Shown here: positions 38,423 through 47,492 of the stretch, one piece after another | How positions within the stretch are numbered: position 1 is the first letter of the stretch | Layout of the letters: every line of letters starts with the position of its first letter | DNA from: JBKECA01 sp047973435 | GTDB taxonomy: Bacteria; Planctomycetota; Planctomycetia; Planctomycetales; Planctomycetaceae | Length of the DNA: 64,000 bases | Reading direction: 5' to 3' | NCBI GenBank assembly: GCA_047973435.1 | Contig: JBKECA010000046.1 | Span: forward strand, 1-64,000 | Position numbers and translations under genes: made by a program | The notes under the pieces: model-generated | The model's input: the letters and a program-made list of their open reading frames with translations, nothing else | Database searches by the model: none | Told to the model about the DNA's origin: nothing

Positions 38423-39589
38423 ATGTCGCAGGACCACGCCCCGACCTCTGCGGATCCATTGCCGCATACCACACGGCAGAAGATTCTTGGGCCGCTGCAA
38501 TTTGTCTTGCGGGGTCTCGCGATCAGCCTGCCGTCCGTTCTGACCGTGGTGATCCTGATCTGGATTCTGCGCGGCGTGAACAGCTACATCATCTTCCCCG
38601 CCACGACGGCAATGAAGTGGGTGCTGGCTCAAAACCTCGATCGATCCGTGGAGACCGAGCCACTGCTCAAACTCTCGGGTGGACCGGAATTGGAAGGCTG
38701 CGGCCTGAACTATCTGGTCACGGCTGATCTCCGCAAAAACTACTCCCGGCAGCTGGCCTCCCTGCCGCCCGGGACTCTGGATTCCAAGCAGGAATTGGGG
38801 GACTGGCTGGCGACTCGGAACGGACTGTATGTCCCTTTTGGGCGGCGGTCGGTTCCCTACCAGCACTATCTGGTGATTGCCCGCGAACTGCATCCCAACG
38901 ACATGCCCCGGTCTTCGACCGGGCTTTACATGGAGTACGCCGCCGAAAAGTCCTTCGGCAGCCTGTTCCCGATGAGTCTGGTCGCCGTCATCCTCATTCT
39001 CGTGATTCTGTATTTCCTCGGGCGACTAGTGACGGCCCGAGTTGGGCACTGGGTTGTCAGCCGGTTTGAATCCGGTGTGCTGGGGCGGCTGCCGGTCGTT
39101 CGGAACGTGTACGGTTCGGTCAAACAGGTCACCGACTTCCTGTTTAGCGAGAGTCAGGTTGAGTACCGTCGCGTCGTCGCAATCGAGTATCCACGCCGGG
39201 GAATCTGGTCGCTTGGGCTCGTCACGGGGGACAGTATGATTGACATCACCACAGCCGTCGGCGAACCGTGTGTTACTGTACTCATCCCCAGCAGCCCCAT
39301 GCCGGTGACCGGTTACACGATGAGCCTTCCTCGCAGCCATGTGCTGGACCTCAATATCACTGTCGAGCACGCCATGAATTTCTGCATTTCCTGTGGCGTG
39401 CTCGTGCCGCCGCATCAGCGTGTGACGCCGGAATTGCTGCGTCAGCACCTCGAAAAGCGATTGGCCGAAGGCTTTCAGACCTCGGGAGCCACGCGCAGTC
39501 GTCCCGCGGGGGATCGCAGTGGAGACAGCGGCCCGGTTGCTTACCGTCCCAGTGACGACGTAGGCGACGGCAACCAGGAGGGGGGCTGA
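38423..39589 (+). CDS. DUF502 family inner-membrane protein
   Basis: 388 residues. Two hydrophobic segments (FVLRGLAISLPSVLTVVILIW at about 27-47 and SLVAVILILVILYFLGRLV at about 192-210) flank a loop about 50 residues longer than in typical members. The family core GRLPVVRNVYGSVKQVTDFL and IPSSPMPVTGYT confirms DUF502. The function of the family is unknown; it is a two-helix membrane protein with a cytoplasmic beta domain. Its stop overlaps the hemC start (TGATG), implying coupling, although no functional link is established. Confidence 0.9.
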   Translation: MSQDHAPTSADPLPHTTRQKILGPLQFVLRGLAISLPSVLTVVILIWILRGVNSYIIFPATTAMKWVLAQNLDRSVETEPLLKLSGGPELEGCGLNYLVTADLRKNYSRQLASLPPGTLDSKQELGDWLATRNGLYVPFGRRSVPYQHYLVIARELHPNDMPRSSTGLYMEYAAEKSFGSLFPMSLVAVILILVILYFLGRLVTARVGHWVVSRFESGVLGRLPVVRNVYGSVKQVTDFLFSESQVEYRRVVAIEYPRRGIWSLGLVTGDSMIDITTAVGEPCVTVLIPSSPMPVTGYTMSLPRSHVLDLNITVEHAMNFCISCGVLVPPHQRVTPELLRQHLEKRLAEGFQTSGATRSRPAGDRSGDSGPVAYRPSDDVGDGNQEGG

Positions 39590-40542
39590 TGGCGACGTCG
39601 ACCGAACCACTTCTTCGTCTCGCGACACGAGCCAGCCGGCTGGCGCTCTGGCAGGCAACCCACGTCACGCAATTACTGCAGTCGGTCGCTCCGGATGTCC
39701 GCGTCGAAGTGGTCGAGGTCTCGACCATTGGCGATCGCGACCGCGCTTCGCGTCTGGCGGAAATGGGCGGCCAGGGCGTCTTTACCAAAGAGGTGCAGGC
39801 GGTGGTGCTCGACGGCCGCGCCGATGTCGCGGTACACAGCCTGAAAGATTTGCCCACCGAGACGGCAGACGGCCTGTTGTTGGCGGGCGTGCCCGACCGG
39901 GGTCCGCGCTGGGACGTACTGGTGACGCGCCCGGGACTCTCGTTGCAGGCGCTGGACGATGTGCCGTCGGGAGCCCGAGTCGCAACAGGGAGCTTGCGGC
40001 GCCGGGCGCAGTTGCTCCATCGACGTCCCGATCTGGTTCCGGTCGAAGTCCGTGGCAATGTGGAGACACGACTCCGGAAGCTGGACGACGGCGAGTTTGA
40101 TGTGCTTGTGCTTGCCGAGGCGGGACTGGTGCGGTTGGGGCTGGGCGATCGCGTCGCCTGCCGACTGCAGCCCCCCGCGGTATACCCCGCGGTGGGCCAG
40201 GCGGCTCTCGGACTGGAATGCCGGGCGGACGACGGGCTGGCCTGCAAACTGCTGCAACGCATCACGCACGCATCGACTCTGGCCGAGGTTTCGGCGGAGC
40301 GCGCCCTGTTAAGAACGCTCCGCGCAGGATGTCACGCGCCCGTTGGTGTATTGGCAACGACCAGCGCAACCGGCGGACTTCGACTCGAAGGCATTGTTCT
40401 GAGCATCGACGGCCGAGAGCGACTGTTCGCTCAAACCGAATCGATGGACTTAACGCCCGACGATCTGGGCGGCACTGTCGCAACTCAACTCCTCGACTCG
40501 GGAGCACAACGACTGCTGCAATCGAAGGCTCCCTCCGACTGA
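39589..40542 (+). CDS. hemC: Porphobilinogen deaminase (hydroxymethylbilane synthase)
   Basis: 317 residues. It condenses four porphobilinogen molecules to hydroxymethylbilane in tetrapyrrole synthesis. Motifs: LRLATRASRLALWQA, KEVQAVVLDGRADVAVHSLKDLP (catalytic Asp), TGSLRRRAQL and the dipyrromethane cofactor Cys248 in LRAGCHAPVG. Translationally coupled to the DUF502 gene. It converges with the Fd-MBL gene, with only 14 bases between stops. No other hem genes are adjacent. Confidence 0.96.
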   Translation: MATSTEPLLRLATRASRLALWQATHVTQLLQSVAPDVRVEVVEVSTIGDRDRASRLAEMGGQGVFTKEVQAVVLDGRADVAVHSLKDLPTETADGLLLAGVPDRGPRWDVLVTRPGLSLQALDDVPSGARVATGSLRRRAQLLHRRPDLVPVEVRGNVETRLRKLDDGEFDVLVLAEAGLVRLGLGDRVACRLQPPAVYPAVGQAALGLECRADDGLACKLLQRITHASTLAEVSAERALLRTLRAGCHAPVGVLATTSATGGLRLEGIVLSIDGRERLFAQTESMDLTPDDLGGTVATQLLDSGAQRLLQSKAPSD

Positions 40543-40556
40543 TCGTCGCCACGCAG

Positions 40557-41414
40557 CTACATCGCTTCAATCAAGAGCTCGAGTTGTTGCTGCAGTTCCT
40601 CGGCCGGTCGATGAACGCGCTGACCGTGTCCCGGAAGCACCCATTCGAACCGCTCGCGGCATAGCCGTTGCATTGAGCGAATTTGTTCAGGCCAGGAATA
40701 CCAGCAGTGGTCGGGAAATGCGGCGAGATGGGCCGCTTCACGGTCCCAGTACAAATGATCGCCCGTAAAGAGGTAAAGGTCGTCCATCAGCAGGCAGCAG
40801 TGACCAGCGGTATGGCCCGGCGTCGGCAGAGCGATGCAGCCGGCTGCCAGTTCCACTCGTTCGGTCCCCTCCAACACAAGCTCGGCCTCGGGCTGGGCAT
40901 CCAGTTCCAGCCGATGGATGATTCGCTGCGCGCCGAAGTGCGCCGCATAATCAGCTGCGTCTGCAACGTCATCCTGATGCGTGAGAAAAATCTTGTCGAT
41001 TCCACCAAGCGATTCCAGTTGGCGAACGAGTGACGCCTGAAACTTGGGTGCGTCCACCAGCCAGTTGCCATCTGGCCGCCGCACAAAGAAGCTGTTCCCT
41101 CCGAAAGACTTCGGCGAGTTGAAGCCGCAGTAATAGACCGTTCCATCCACTAGCAGCGGGAAGTCGTTGAGATGCGATTTCACATCGACATCACCCAGAC
41201 ATCCAATCGATCCCGTTGGGCAGGCCAGCAGCGCGTGGACTGCATCACGGACCACATCGACCTGTTGCGGTTGCTGATGGACGAACGCCGTTTCCGTCCC
41301 TGCCGCGAACGTTCGCGGCGCAATTTGCCGACAAGCATCGCAATCAATGCACGTCGCGTCGACGAAGAAATCGCCGGGTAAGTTCTCCGGCACGCTCTGA
41401 CGAGGGTTAGCCAT
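40557..41414 (-). CDS. MBL-fold metallo-hydrolase with N-terminal ferredoxin-like domain
   Basis: 285 residues. The first 80 carry CIDCDACRQIAP and later CPTGSIG, the spacing of a single 4Fe-4S ferredoxin. The rest is a metallo-beta-lactamase fold: FLTHQDDVADA in place of HxHxDH, PTPGHTAGHCC, LFTGDHLYWD and VLPGHG. Such Fd-MBL proteins occur in cyanobacteria and planctomycetes; the substrate is unknown, perhaps a thioester or glutathione-like hydrolase with redox control. The ATG at 41414 is used; a TTG two codons earlier exists. Confidence 0.88.
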   Translation of the reverse strand: MANPRQSVPENLPGDFFVDATCIDCDACRQIAPRTFAAGTETAFVHQQPQQVDVVRDAVHALLACPTGSIGCLGDVDVKSHLNDFPLLVDGTVYYCGFNSPKSFGGNSFFVRRPDGNWLVDAPKFQASLVRQLESLGGIDKIFLTHQDDVADAADYAAHFGAQRIIHRLELDAQPEAELVLEGTERVELAAGCIALPTPGHTAGHCCLLMDDLYLFTGDHLYWDREAAHLAAFPDHCWYSWPEQIRSMQRLCRERFEWVLPGHGQRVHRPAEELQQQLELLIEAM

Positions 41415-41726
41415 GCGCAAATGATAGCAGCGGCGAGGCTCGACGCTTCATGACGGCGACGCGACGTATCAGTTACTCAATCGACGCCTGGTGACCCCGA
41501 CCTCCCTGGCAATCAAGTGATGAAACCAAGGGGGAGCAGTCGGGCGCTCATCGCACTGGGCCTGTCGTTGAAAACTCCGCGGTCGAAACGTCCTCACAGG
41601 AGGAACCTGGGAGTCTCCGTCGGCATTCGTCATTATGTGAAGGATAGCTGTGCCGGACAACATGACGGCGGCGATTACCTGTAGCGTCGACTGATCGCAT
41701 CGACACCTGCGCAATGCAGGCCTTGC
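41415..41726. other. Intergenic region between Fd-MBL gene and small membrane gene
   Basis: 312 bases. A minus-strand frame of 81 codons (41469-41714) starts MRRCRCDQSTL but shows no family features or good ribosome site, so no gene is called. No repeat or clear promoter is seen. Confidence 0.5.
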
Positions 41727-42038
41727 CTATTCGTCTGACTCGAACGGCAGCTGGTCGAAGTGGATGACAATTCCGCCAATCGATCCTGCCAGCAGGTTGT
41801 AGATTAGAGCCCCGATCGCCCCCATCACAAATCCCACAATGCCATAAAAAAGCGGGATCAGAATGAAGGCACCGACGCCAAACAGAATGGTTTGGACGGC
41901 GCCACCCTGTCCCCCCCCCGCCGCGATACCCAGCACGGACATCAAGGTGAACATTCCGCCCGGGATCAGACCGAAGATGCCGAGCAACAGCCCATGAATT
42001 TTTGCGACCGACAAGACATCAACACTGCGAATCATCAT
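41727..42038 (-). CDS. Small integral membrane protein with two helices
   Basis: 103 residues. Two long hydrophobic stretches (VAKIHGLLLGIFGLIPGGMF with following VLGIAA, and ILFGVGAFILIPLFYGIVGFV) joined by GGGQGG, and a short acidic C-terminus FESDE. The layout resembles DUF3566-type membrane proteins, but I am not certain. Unusually, the Gly linker is encoded over nine consecutive C bases (G on the coding strand), a possible slippage site. Confidence 0.72.
   Translation of the reverse strand: MMIRSVDVLSVAKIHGLLLGIFGLIPGGMFTLMSVLGIAAGGGQGGAVQTILFGVGAFILIPLFYGIVGFVMGAIGALIYNLLAGSIGGIVIHFDQLPFESDE
41911..41919 (-). repeat. C9 homopolymer inside the small membrane gene
   Basis: Nine C residues (nine G on the coding strand) within the GGGQGG linker. 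Gain or loss of one base would shift the frame. Confidence 0.85.
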
Positions 42039-42210
42039 GGCGACGGCTCCAGAAATGAGGTGGACTGCGATGCGATGCCGAAGCAGTCGCTGAGAACGAC
42101 CGCTTTGCAGTATTCTTTGAAGTCTACGGGAAAGTCCGTCGCGCTGCGAATCTCAAACGAAGTCACTCACTCGAAACACCCTCGCTCCCTTTTGTTCAGG
42201 ATGTCTCCTC

Positions 42211-43176
42211 ATGGAACTCGGCTTTGTCAGTGCGATTCTTCCAGACCAGTCCTGCGAGCAAGTGCTGGCCTTCGCGGGTGAATTGGGATACGACTGTGTC
42301 GAGCTGATGTGCTGGCCTCCCAGCCAGGCCGAACGACGGTATGCCGGTGTAACGCATGTCGACTGTACAGACTTTTCCGTTGATGATGCCGCGCGTCTCA
42401 ACACCCTGGCGGCAGAGCATGGAGTGACGATCAGCGGACTCGGCTACTATCCGAATCCGTTGACTCCCAACACCGCGGAAGCGGATGCCGCTGTGGCGCA
42501 AATTCGGCGGGTCATTCAAGCGTCGTCGCTGCTGGGCGTTAAAATCATGAACACGTTTATCGGTCGCGACTGGTTGCGATCGGTTGACGACAACTGGCCC
42601 CGGTTTCTTTCGACCTGGCGGCCGCTGATTGCGTTTGCCGAAGAGCAGGGAGTCAGGGTCGGGATCGAGAACTGTCCCATGCTGTTCTCGAAAGATGAGT
42701 GGCCGGGTGGCAAGAATGTGGCAACCAGTCCCGCAATCTGGCGACGCATGTTCGATGCCATTTCAAGTCCGAACTTCGGACTGAATTACGATCCCTCGCA
42801 CATGGTCTGGCAACAGATGGACTATCTGGCACCGTTGCGTGAGTTCGCGGGACGACTGATTCACATTCATGCCAAAGATGTCCGCCTGGACCGCCACAAG
42901 CTCGATCAGGTCGGTATCCTTGCGCATCCCAGTGACTACCACACTCCGAAGCTTCCTGGTCTAGGCGATATTAATTGGGGTCAGTTCCTATCCGTCCTGG
43001 GTGACACCGGCTACTCCGGCGCGGTCTGTGTGGAGGTCGAAGATCGTGCCTACGAAGGCTCCTTGACCAACCGCAGGGCCTCCCTGCAGCAAAGCTTGAC
43101 CTATCTGCGGAACTTCATCCCCGAGCGAAGCTCATCTGGCATGTCCCCCGCGAAACGAGGTCCTGCAGTCGAGTAG
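42211..43176 (+). CDS. Sugar phosphate isomerase/epimerase, TIM barrel (second in window)
   Basis: 321 residues. Glu in RVGIENCPM, Asp and His in LNYDPSHMVWQ, His in HIHAKDVRLD and Glu in VCVEVEDRAYEG are the metal-site positions of xylose-isomerase-like TIM barrels. The pattern IHAKD with a following Gly-rich LPGLGDINWGQF is common in planctomycete sugar isomerase/epimerase proteins. Probable cytoplasmic carbohydrate metabolism; the substrate is not inferable. It is not closely similar to the barrel at 18628-19446. Confidence 0.88.
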   Translation: MELGFVSAILPDQSCEQVLAFAGELGYDCVELMCWPPSQAERRYAGVTHVDCTDFSVDDAARLNTLAAEHGVTISGLGYYPNPLTPNTAEADAAVAQIRRVIQASSLLGVKIMNTFIGRDWLRSVDDNWPRFLSTWRPLIAFAEEQGVRVGIENCPMLFSKDEWPGGKNVATSPAIWRRMFDAISSPNFGLNYDPSHMVWQQMDYLAPLREFAGRLIHIHAKDVRLDRHKLDQVGILAHPSDYHTPKLPGLGDINWGQFLSVLGDTGYSGAVCVEVEDRAYEGSLTNRRASLQQSLTYLRNFIPERSSSGMSPAKRGPAVE

Positions 43177-43360
43177 GATACGGGACATCGGAATCGCGGC
43201 AACGATTTCCGTTTGCGGATCGACGAAGAACGGCCAAGCACTTCGCAATGACTCGCTGGCCGAAAACTTCATGGACAGGCTGACAAATCATTTCAGCCGT
43301 GATCCGATCCGGTGTCGAAGCCGCGCAATCAGACGCTCCGGCGGATTGCCTTTGTCCTCC

Positions 43361-43438
43361 CCGCGCCAGCGAAAGAGACAACTCGGACGTTTAGGCCCCG
43401 CGAGGCAGAACGTGTCAACACTGACTGCTTGCGGTACG
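43361..43438 (-). repeat. Dispersed 90-bp inverted-end element, degenerate copy 4
   Basis: Same orientation as copy 3. CTCGGACGTTTAGGCCCCGC and GAGGCAGAACGTGTCAACAC align with the consensus with several changes, and the terminal arm still reads CTTGCGGTA. It lies between two convergent genes. Confidence 0.72.
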
Positions 43439-43461
43439 GCGAAACCGCAGAGGGGCCGCCG

Positions 43462-43749
43462 TCACTCCACGATCGTCGAAATATGCGGGACGCGGTCGAC
43501 AAGGGGAATCACCTGCGGGAGGTAGATCGTTTGCACCGCTTCGCGTTCGCGGTGTTGCTTCCACGCTTCCTCGGATGCCCAGCGTTCATTGAGCATGAAG
43601 AACCGGGGCTCACTGGTTGAGTGACACACCTCGTATCGCACGCAGCCTGGCTCCGCTCTCGAACGTCGGCCGCATTCCGCCAGTAAGTCGCGGACCTTGG
43701 CGACGTCGTCGGGGTGCTTGACCGTCAGGTGAACATTGATGGCGAACAT
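43462..43749 (-). CDS. Antibiotic biosynthesis monooxygenase (ABM) domain protein
   Basis: 95 residues, a single dimeric ferredoxin-like ABM domain. MFAINVHLTVKHPDDVAKVRDLLAE, EPGCVRYEVCHSTSEPRFFMLNERW and the HREREAVQTIY helix match the family. Such proteins act as small quinol monooxygenases or aldehyde-detoxifying enzymes. The start at 43749 matches the normal domain N-terminus; the frame upstream to 43851 is not conserved in character. Confidence 0.85.
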   Translation of the reverse strand: MFAINVHLTVKHPDDVAKVRDLLAECGRRSRAEPGCVRYEVCHSTSEPRFFMLNERWASEEAWKQHREREAVQTIYLPQVIPLVDRVPHISTIVE

Positions 43750-44252
43750 GGGGCGGTCTGAGGGTTGAAGGCAAATACTGCTCGCGGCATCGTCGGTGAC
43801 GAGTGAGGCGTTCGCGATTCGAAAGGCCAACGCCCGCCGCTGTGGTCGCATCCGGAACAGATTCGTTGAATTCAGAGGACATCACAATAGAACATGAACC
43901 CTTCGTCCTATCCCCCACACGGCCGGTTCGGAGCTGTTTTGGGCAAGCCGCGCGGCGTCCGCCCGTGCGAAGGGGGTGCTGGCGATAAGATGGTCGCGCG
44001 GGCGACAAACCATCCGGGTGCTGACGCATCTCGGCTCGCCAGAACAGATCGAAACCGTCGGCGTGCCGTATCTGTCGGGCGGCGAGACCGACGCAGCCAT
44101 AAATGGTCTGTTCATTGCCGACGCTGGCTGCGTCGGCATCGAAATCCCAGACCGACCATCTGTAACCCGCATGCGGTATCAATAGCGAACGCCCCAATCT
44201 CCGCAGGGGAGGCTGAGGCGCTGTACTGATTTCGGATCGAACTGGTCCGCGT
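43750..44252. other. Gap between ABM gene and rplU, with coding-like fragment
   Basis: 503 bases. The + strand frame ending TAG at 44185 (about 43976-44185) has GC-rich third positions and reads GVPYLSGGETDAAINGLFIA, but has no clear start or family. It may be a gene remnant. Nothing else is seen. Confidence 0.4.
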
Positions 44253-44600
44253 CTAGGCGTCCTGGTTTTCCACCTTCAAGCCCGGAACGGAAATCTCTGT
44301 GATCTTGACCGTCGTGTACTTCTGGCGATGGCCGGTTCGGCGGCGGTAGTTCTTCCGGCGGCGGAATTTTTGGATGTAAATCTTGGGGCCCTTCTCCAGC
44401 GGGTTGACCACTGTCGCGGTGACGCTGGCGTTGGCGATCGCCGGTGTTCCAATCACGCTCTCCGCCCCGCCATTGGCCAGCAGGACGTTTCCGAAGGTCA
44501 GCTCCTGGCCTTCCTTTGCCTCGGCCTGAAAGTCGATATTCAGGATGTCTCCCTCGGAGACCCGCATTTGGCGGCCGCTTTGATCGATGATCGCAAACAT
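44253..44600 (-). CDS. rplU: 50S ribosomal protein bL21
   Basis: 115 residues, normal length. MFAIIDQSGRQMRVSEGD and the basic IYIQKFRRRKNYRRRTGHRQ, where bL21 contacts 23S rRNA, identify it. The rpmA gene (bL27), which usually follows rplU, is not next to it: downstream lies a 500-base gap and then the ABM gene. No leader structure was recognised in the 136 bases upstream. Confidence 0.96.
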   Translation of the reverse strand: MFAIIDQSGRQMRVSEGDILNIDFQAEAKEGQELTFGNVLLANGGAESVIGTPAIANASVTATVVNPLEKGPKIYIQKFRRRKNYRRRTGHRQKYTTVKITEISVPGLKVENQDA

Positions 44601-44736
44601 TGTATCTGTTTCCAGTTACATCAATTCTCTGAACGGCGACGCTGCGCCGGGAACCTCCCCGTCAAGGCGGGAAGCTGGCAGTCTAGCGGGAAGAATGTCG
44701 GCTGGCGAGTGAAGGGCCGCGCTTTCCCAATTCCCA

Positions 44737-45939
44737 TCAGTTCGCTTGTCCCACGGGTCGGGTCAGGGTCAGGGTCGACACGTCCTCAAACGGTTTACGA
44801 ACGGGAACATCCGAGCGAAATCGGTGGGCGGTCATCCAGGCGAACTCCCGTTGCTGGCCGTTGGCGGGATCCGGCTCTGACAGGGGAACCCCGTCGGCTT
44901 CCGCATAGATCGTCCGCACTACCCGAACTGGACGGGACGCTGCCGGGACCAGCTCGTAGTCGGTTCCCCGGGTCAGTAGCAGCCAGCTATTCTCCCGAAA
45001 GCCCGACTGCAGTCGAGCCCGGGCGGCCGCCGCGTAGTCCCGTTTCTGCTCAGCCGTCAACTCGTCCTGCGTCGCGATCCTGTGGATCAGCTTCTGCGTC
45101 TCGGAGACGTCGTAGCTGACCCAGCCGTATGGCGGTAGGAACGCTTCGAGCTTGCAGTGGGAGGGGGAGTTTTTGGGAAACAGGGACAGACCATAGGTGA
45201 TACGGGTTGGATAACCCAGGGCCCGGCCCATCGTGGCACACAGCCCGTGGTAGTCGCTGCAGTGGCCACGGCGCAACTCGAATGCATGATTCGCGTCCGC
45301 CTGCAACGAAGCCTGACTGTGATCGTAAACCAGACTGCGGTCCACCCAGTCCATGACGTTCCACAAATCGGCCGCCGCGTTGCTCCCACGGGGAGAAATC
45401 TCCGACAGAACCCCCTGGTACTCGATATTCTGCCAGATTTCCTGTGGCTGGAGATAAGGCCGAAATGATGGCGGCCAGCTGCGTATGGTCAGAACCTGAG
45501 CCGGATCGACGTGCCAGTTCAGTTCCCACACCCGGACCTGAAACCGGTGTTGGATGATCTGTGCCCCTTGCGGATGGTGGAATTCGAAATAGGCAAACTT
45601 GTTGCCGTAAACCGGCTCGATGGCAATGGCCGGTTGGACTTGTCGCGGGAATGTGGAGAGCTCGGTTTGGTCGATAGTTTGCGCCGCATCGCTTTGCGGG
45701 ATCGGCAGCCAGACTCGCAGTTGATGGCAATGGTTCGGCGGAGTGACCACCACGCGGAAATCGACGTTGTGCGTCACCGGATAGCGGCGATCCGCCGAAT
45801 AGTCATGAGACGCCGTCAGCTCTGCGTCATCCCGTTTGGATGGGGACGTCCGGTTCGGAAGATCGTCCGCGGACAATGCCAGGCCGGGCGCCAATACGAC
45901 AAAGCCGGTGACCGCCCGAACAAGTTGCCGGAGATTCAT
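44737..45939 (-). CDS. Secreted transglutaminase-like cysteine protein
   Basis: 400 residues. Signal peptide about 1-23. The transglutaminase core includes Cys in ELRRGHCSDYHGLCATMGRA, His in SPSHCKLEAFLPPYGWVSYD and the following Asp. Domains of this kind are peptidases or amide-modifying enzymes of cell surfaces. Its ATG overlaps the aquaglyceroporin stop by four bases (ATGA), so the two are co-translated. The functional link to glycerol or water transport is unclear. Confidence 0.88.
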   Translation of the reverse strand: MNLRQLVRAVTGFVVLAPGLALSADDLPNRTSPSKRDDAELTASHDYSADRRYPVTHNVDFRVVVTPPNHCHQLRVWLPIPQSDAAQTIDQTELSTFPRQVQPAIAIEPVYGNKFAYFEFHHPQGAQIIQHRFQVRVWELNWHVDPAQVLTIRSWPPSFRPYLQPQEIWQNIEYQGVLSEISPRGSNAAADLWNVMDWVDRSLVYDHSQASLQADANHAFELRRGHCSDYHGLCATMGRALGYPTRITYGLSLFPKNSPSHCKLEAFLPPYGWVSYDVSETQKLIHRIATQDELTAEQKRDYAAAARARLQSGFRENSWLLLTRGTDYELVPAASRPVRVVRTIYAEADGVPLSEPDPANGQQREFAWMTAHRFRSDVPVRKPFEDVSTLTLTRPVGQAN

Positions 45940-46856
45940 GCCGGGAACTCCTGATCCGGCGCGTCATCGATATTCACCAGTGGTCGGCCCGGCACAGTTT
46001 CCGCGACATTGCTGTCCCGAAACAATTGCTGATACAGGCCGGCACCGGCCGTCGCTCCGAGAATAGGAGCCACGATGTAAACGGAAATGACCCCGAAGCC
46101 AATCGGCCCCGGCATCGCCGCCGAGCCCCACCCGGCCAGCATGGAAAACAGCCGCGGGCCGAAGTCACGAGCCGGGTTAAAACAGGCCTGAGTCAGTGGT
46201 GCCAACACGCAGATCAGCGCGGCTACCGTCAGACCGATGAATGCCGGCGCTAAACGGTCTGGCTGGGTATGATTGCGAGGATCTGTAATCGCCACGACCA
46301 GAAAGGCCAGGATCGCCGTCCCCAGAAACTCAGCTACAAAGGCGCGCCCCTGCCCCGCCTCCGCCGTCGACATGTACTCCGCAAGGGCGTCGGCTTCGAG
46401 CGGCTCATTGCCTGCGGCCAAACCGCCCGGCGCTGGATAGAACTCGCCATAACACATGGCTGTGACGATGCTTCCGGGGTCCCCTCGCTGCACACCCTTA
46501 GCGTTCTCTTTGGCCGTCAGTTGAGGCTGAAACAGATAGAACAGCGTCGCTGCCGCCAGGAACGCACCTGTCAATTGGGCCAGGATGTAGGGCACCACGC
46601 GCCCCAGCGGGAATAGCTTCCAACTCGCCAGGGCGATGGTGATCGCCGGATTGATATGAGCCCCGCTTACTCCGCCGATGGTGTAAATCGCAATCATGAT
46701 CGCGATTCCCCAGACGATCCCCACCTGCCACAACCCGGTCAGAGACTCGGTTAGTACCGCGGAATGCACCGCTCCCAGCCCCAGCAGGACCAGGATGAAT
46801 GTGCCGACAAGTTCCGCGATCACGCAGATGGAAAGCCGATGAGCAGGCTGAGACAT
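45936..46856 (-). CDS. Aquaglyceroporin / MIP family channel
   Basis: 306 residues with six membrane helices and both pore half-helices: SGAHINPAITIA and CFNPARDFGPR. The Asp after the second NPA (NPARD) is typical of glycerol facilitators, so glycerol or other small polyols are likely substrates. A longer-than-usual loop (about residues 120-175) lies between helices 3 and 4. The ATG at 46856 (MSQPAHR) is chosen over a TTG 12 codons upstream. First gene of a two-gene operon with the transglutaminase-like gene. Confidence 0.92.
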   Translation of the reverse strand: MSQPAHRLSICVIAELVGTFILVLLGLGAVHSAVLTESLTGLWQVGIVWGIAIMIAIYTIGGVSGAHINPAITIALASWKLFPLGRVVPYILAQLTGAFLAAATLFYLFQPQLTAKENAKGVQRGDPGSIVTAMCYGEFYPAPGGLAAGNEPLEADALAEYMSTAEAGQGRAFVAEFLGTAILAFLVVAITDPRNHTQPDRLAPAFIGLTVAALICVLAPLTQACFNPARDFGPRLFSMLAGWGSAAMPGPIGFGVISVYIVAPILGATAGAGLYQQLFRDSNVAETVPGRPLVNIDDAPDQEFPA

Positions 46857-47010
46857 GGAGGACTCGCAAAGAGAAGGTCGCGCGAGAGTCAATCGCCCGG
46901 CGATGCAACCATCAGTCTATCGACTGCGAAACCTGTTTCCATCATGTTGGAAGGCTGCAGGCGCTTTCCGCTCGTCGACTTTGGACCTTGACCGGCGAAA
47001 TCCGTCACGA

Positions 47011-47481
47011 TCACGGCTCTGCGTGCTGCCAGCGCTCCAGCTGCAGCACGGTGGCATCATCGGCTGGATAGACGAACGGTGGAATGGCGCGATCAGCAAA
47101 GTCCACTACGCGGTAGCTCGCCGCCGGTCCCTGCAAATCGCGAACGAGCGGCAGCAGGTACGTCCGCCCGACCTGGACGCCGGTTTCCGACAGATTGGTG
47201 ACGTGCAATTCCGGCGGAATCTGCGCTGGTGAAAACGTCCGCTGCACTGAACAGCGGCCAGTCGGAATGTCCTCCACTGTCGCGGTCACAATCAGAGTCG
47301 CCCGGGAGAGTTGCAACAGATTCAGCTGCGGCGGATTGGCAGTGGTGATCGCCAGCGTCAGGAGCGCAACAATCCATCCGACGTACAGCCCGAGCCACCA
47401 CCCCAGCCCGCGCATCGAGTCCTGATGCGCTCGGTCAGACGGAACATCGCTCGGGGGAACAGCAGTGTCAGCGCGAGTCAC
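47011..47481 (-). CDS. Hypothetical single-pass membrane protein
   Basis: 156 residues from a GTG. One membrane helix (WWLGLYVGWIVALLTLAITT) followed by an extracytoplasmic beta-rich region (LNLLQLSRATLIVTATVEDI, VGRTYLLPLVRDLQGPAASY). No family recognised. It starts 11 bases after the end of the upstream Verrucomicrobia/Planctomycetes-restricted gene, suggesting one transcript. Confidence 0.7.
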   Translation of the reverse strand: MTRADTAVPPSDVPSDRAHQDSMRGLGWWLGLYVGWIVALLTLAITTANPPQLNLLQLSRATLIVTATVEDIPTGRCSVQRTFSPAQIPPELHVTNLSETGVQVGRTYLLPLVRDLQGPAASYRVVDFADRAIPPFVYPADDATVLQLERWQHAEP

Positions 47482-47492
47482 GCGGTCCCCCG

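Noticed and set aside
41469..41714. Possible 81-residue minus-strand gene
   Set aside because: No similarity, no ribosome site and irregular codon use.
43976..44185. Small + strand gene before rplU
   Set aside because: Codon use is coding-like, but there is no clear start, ribosome site or family; kept only as a possible remnant.
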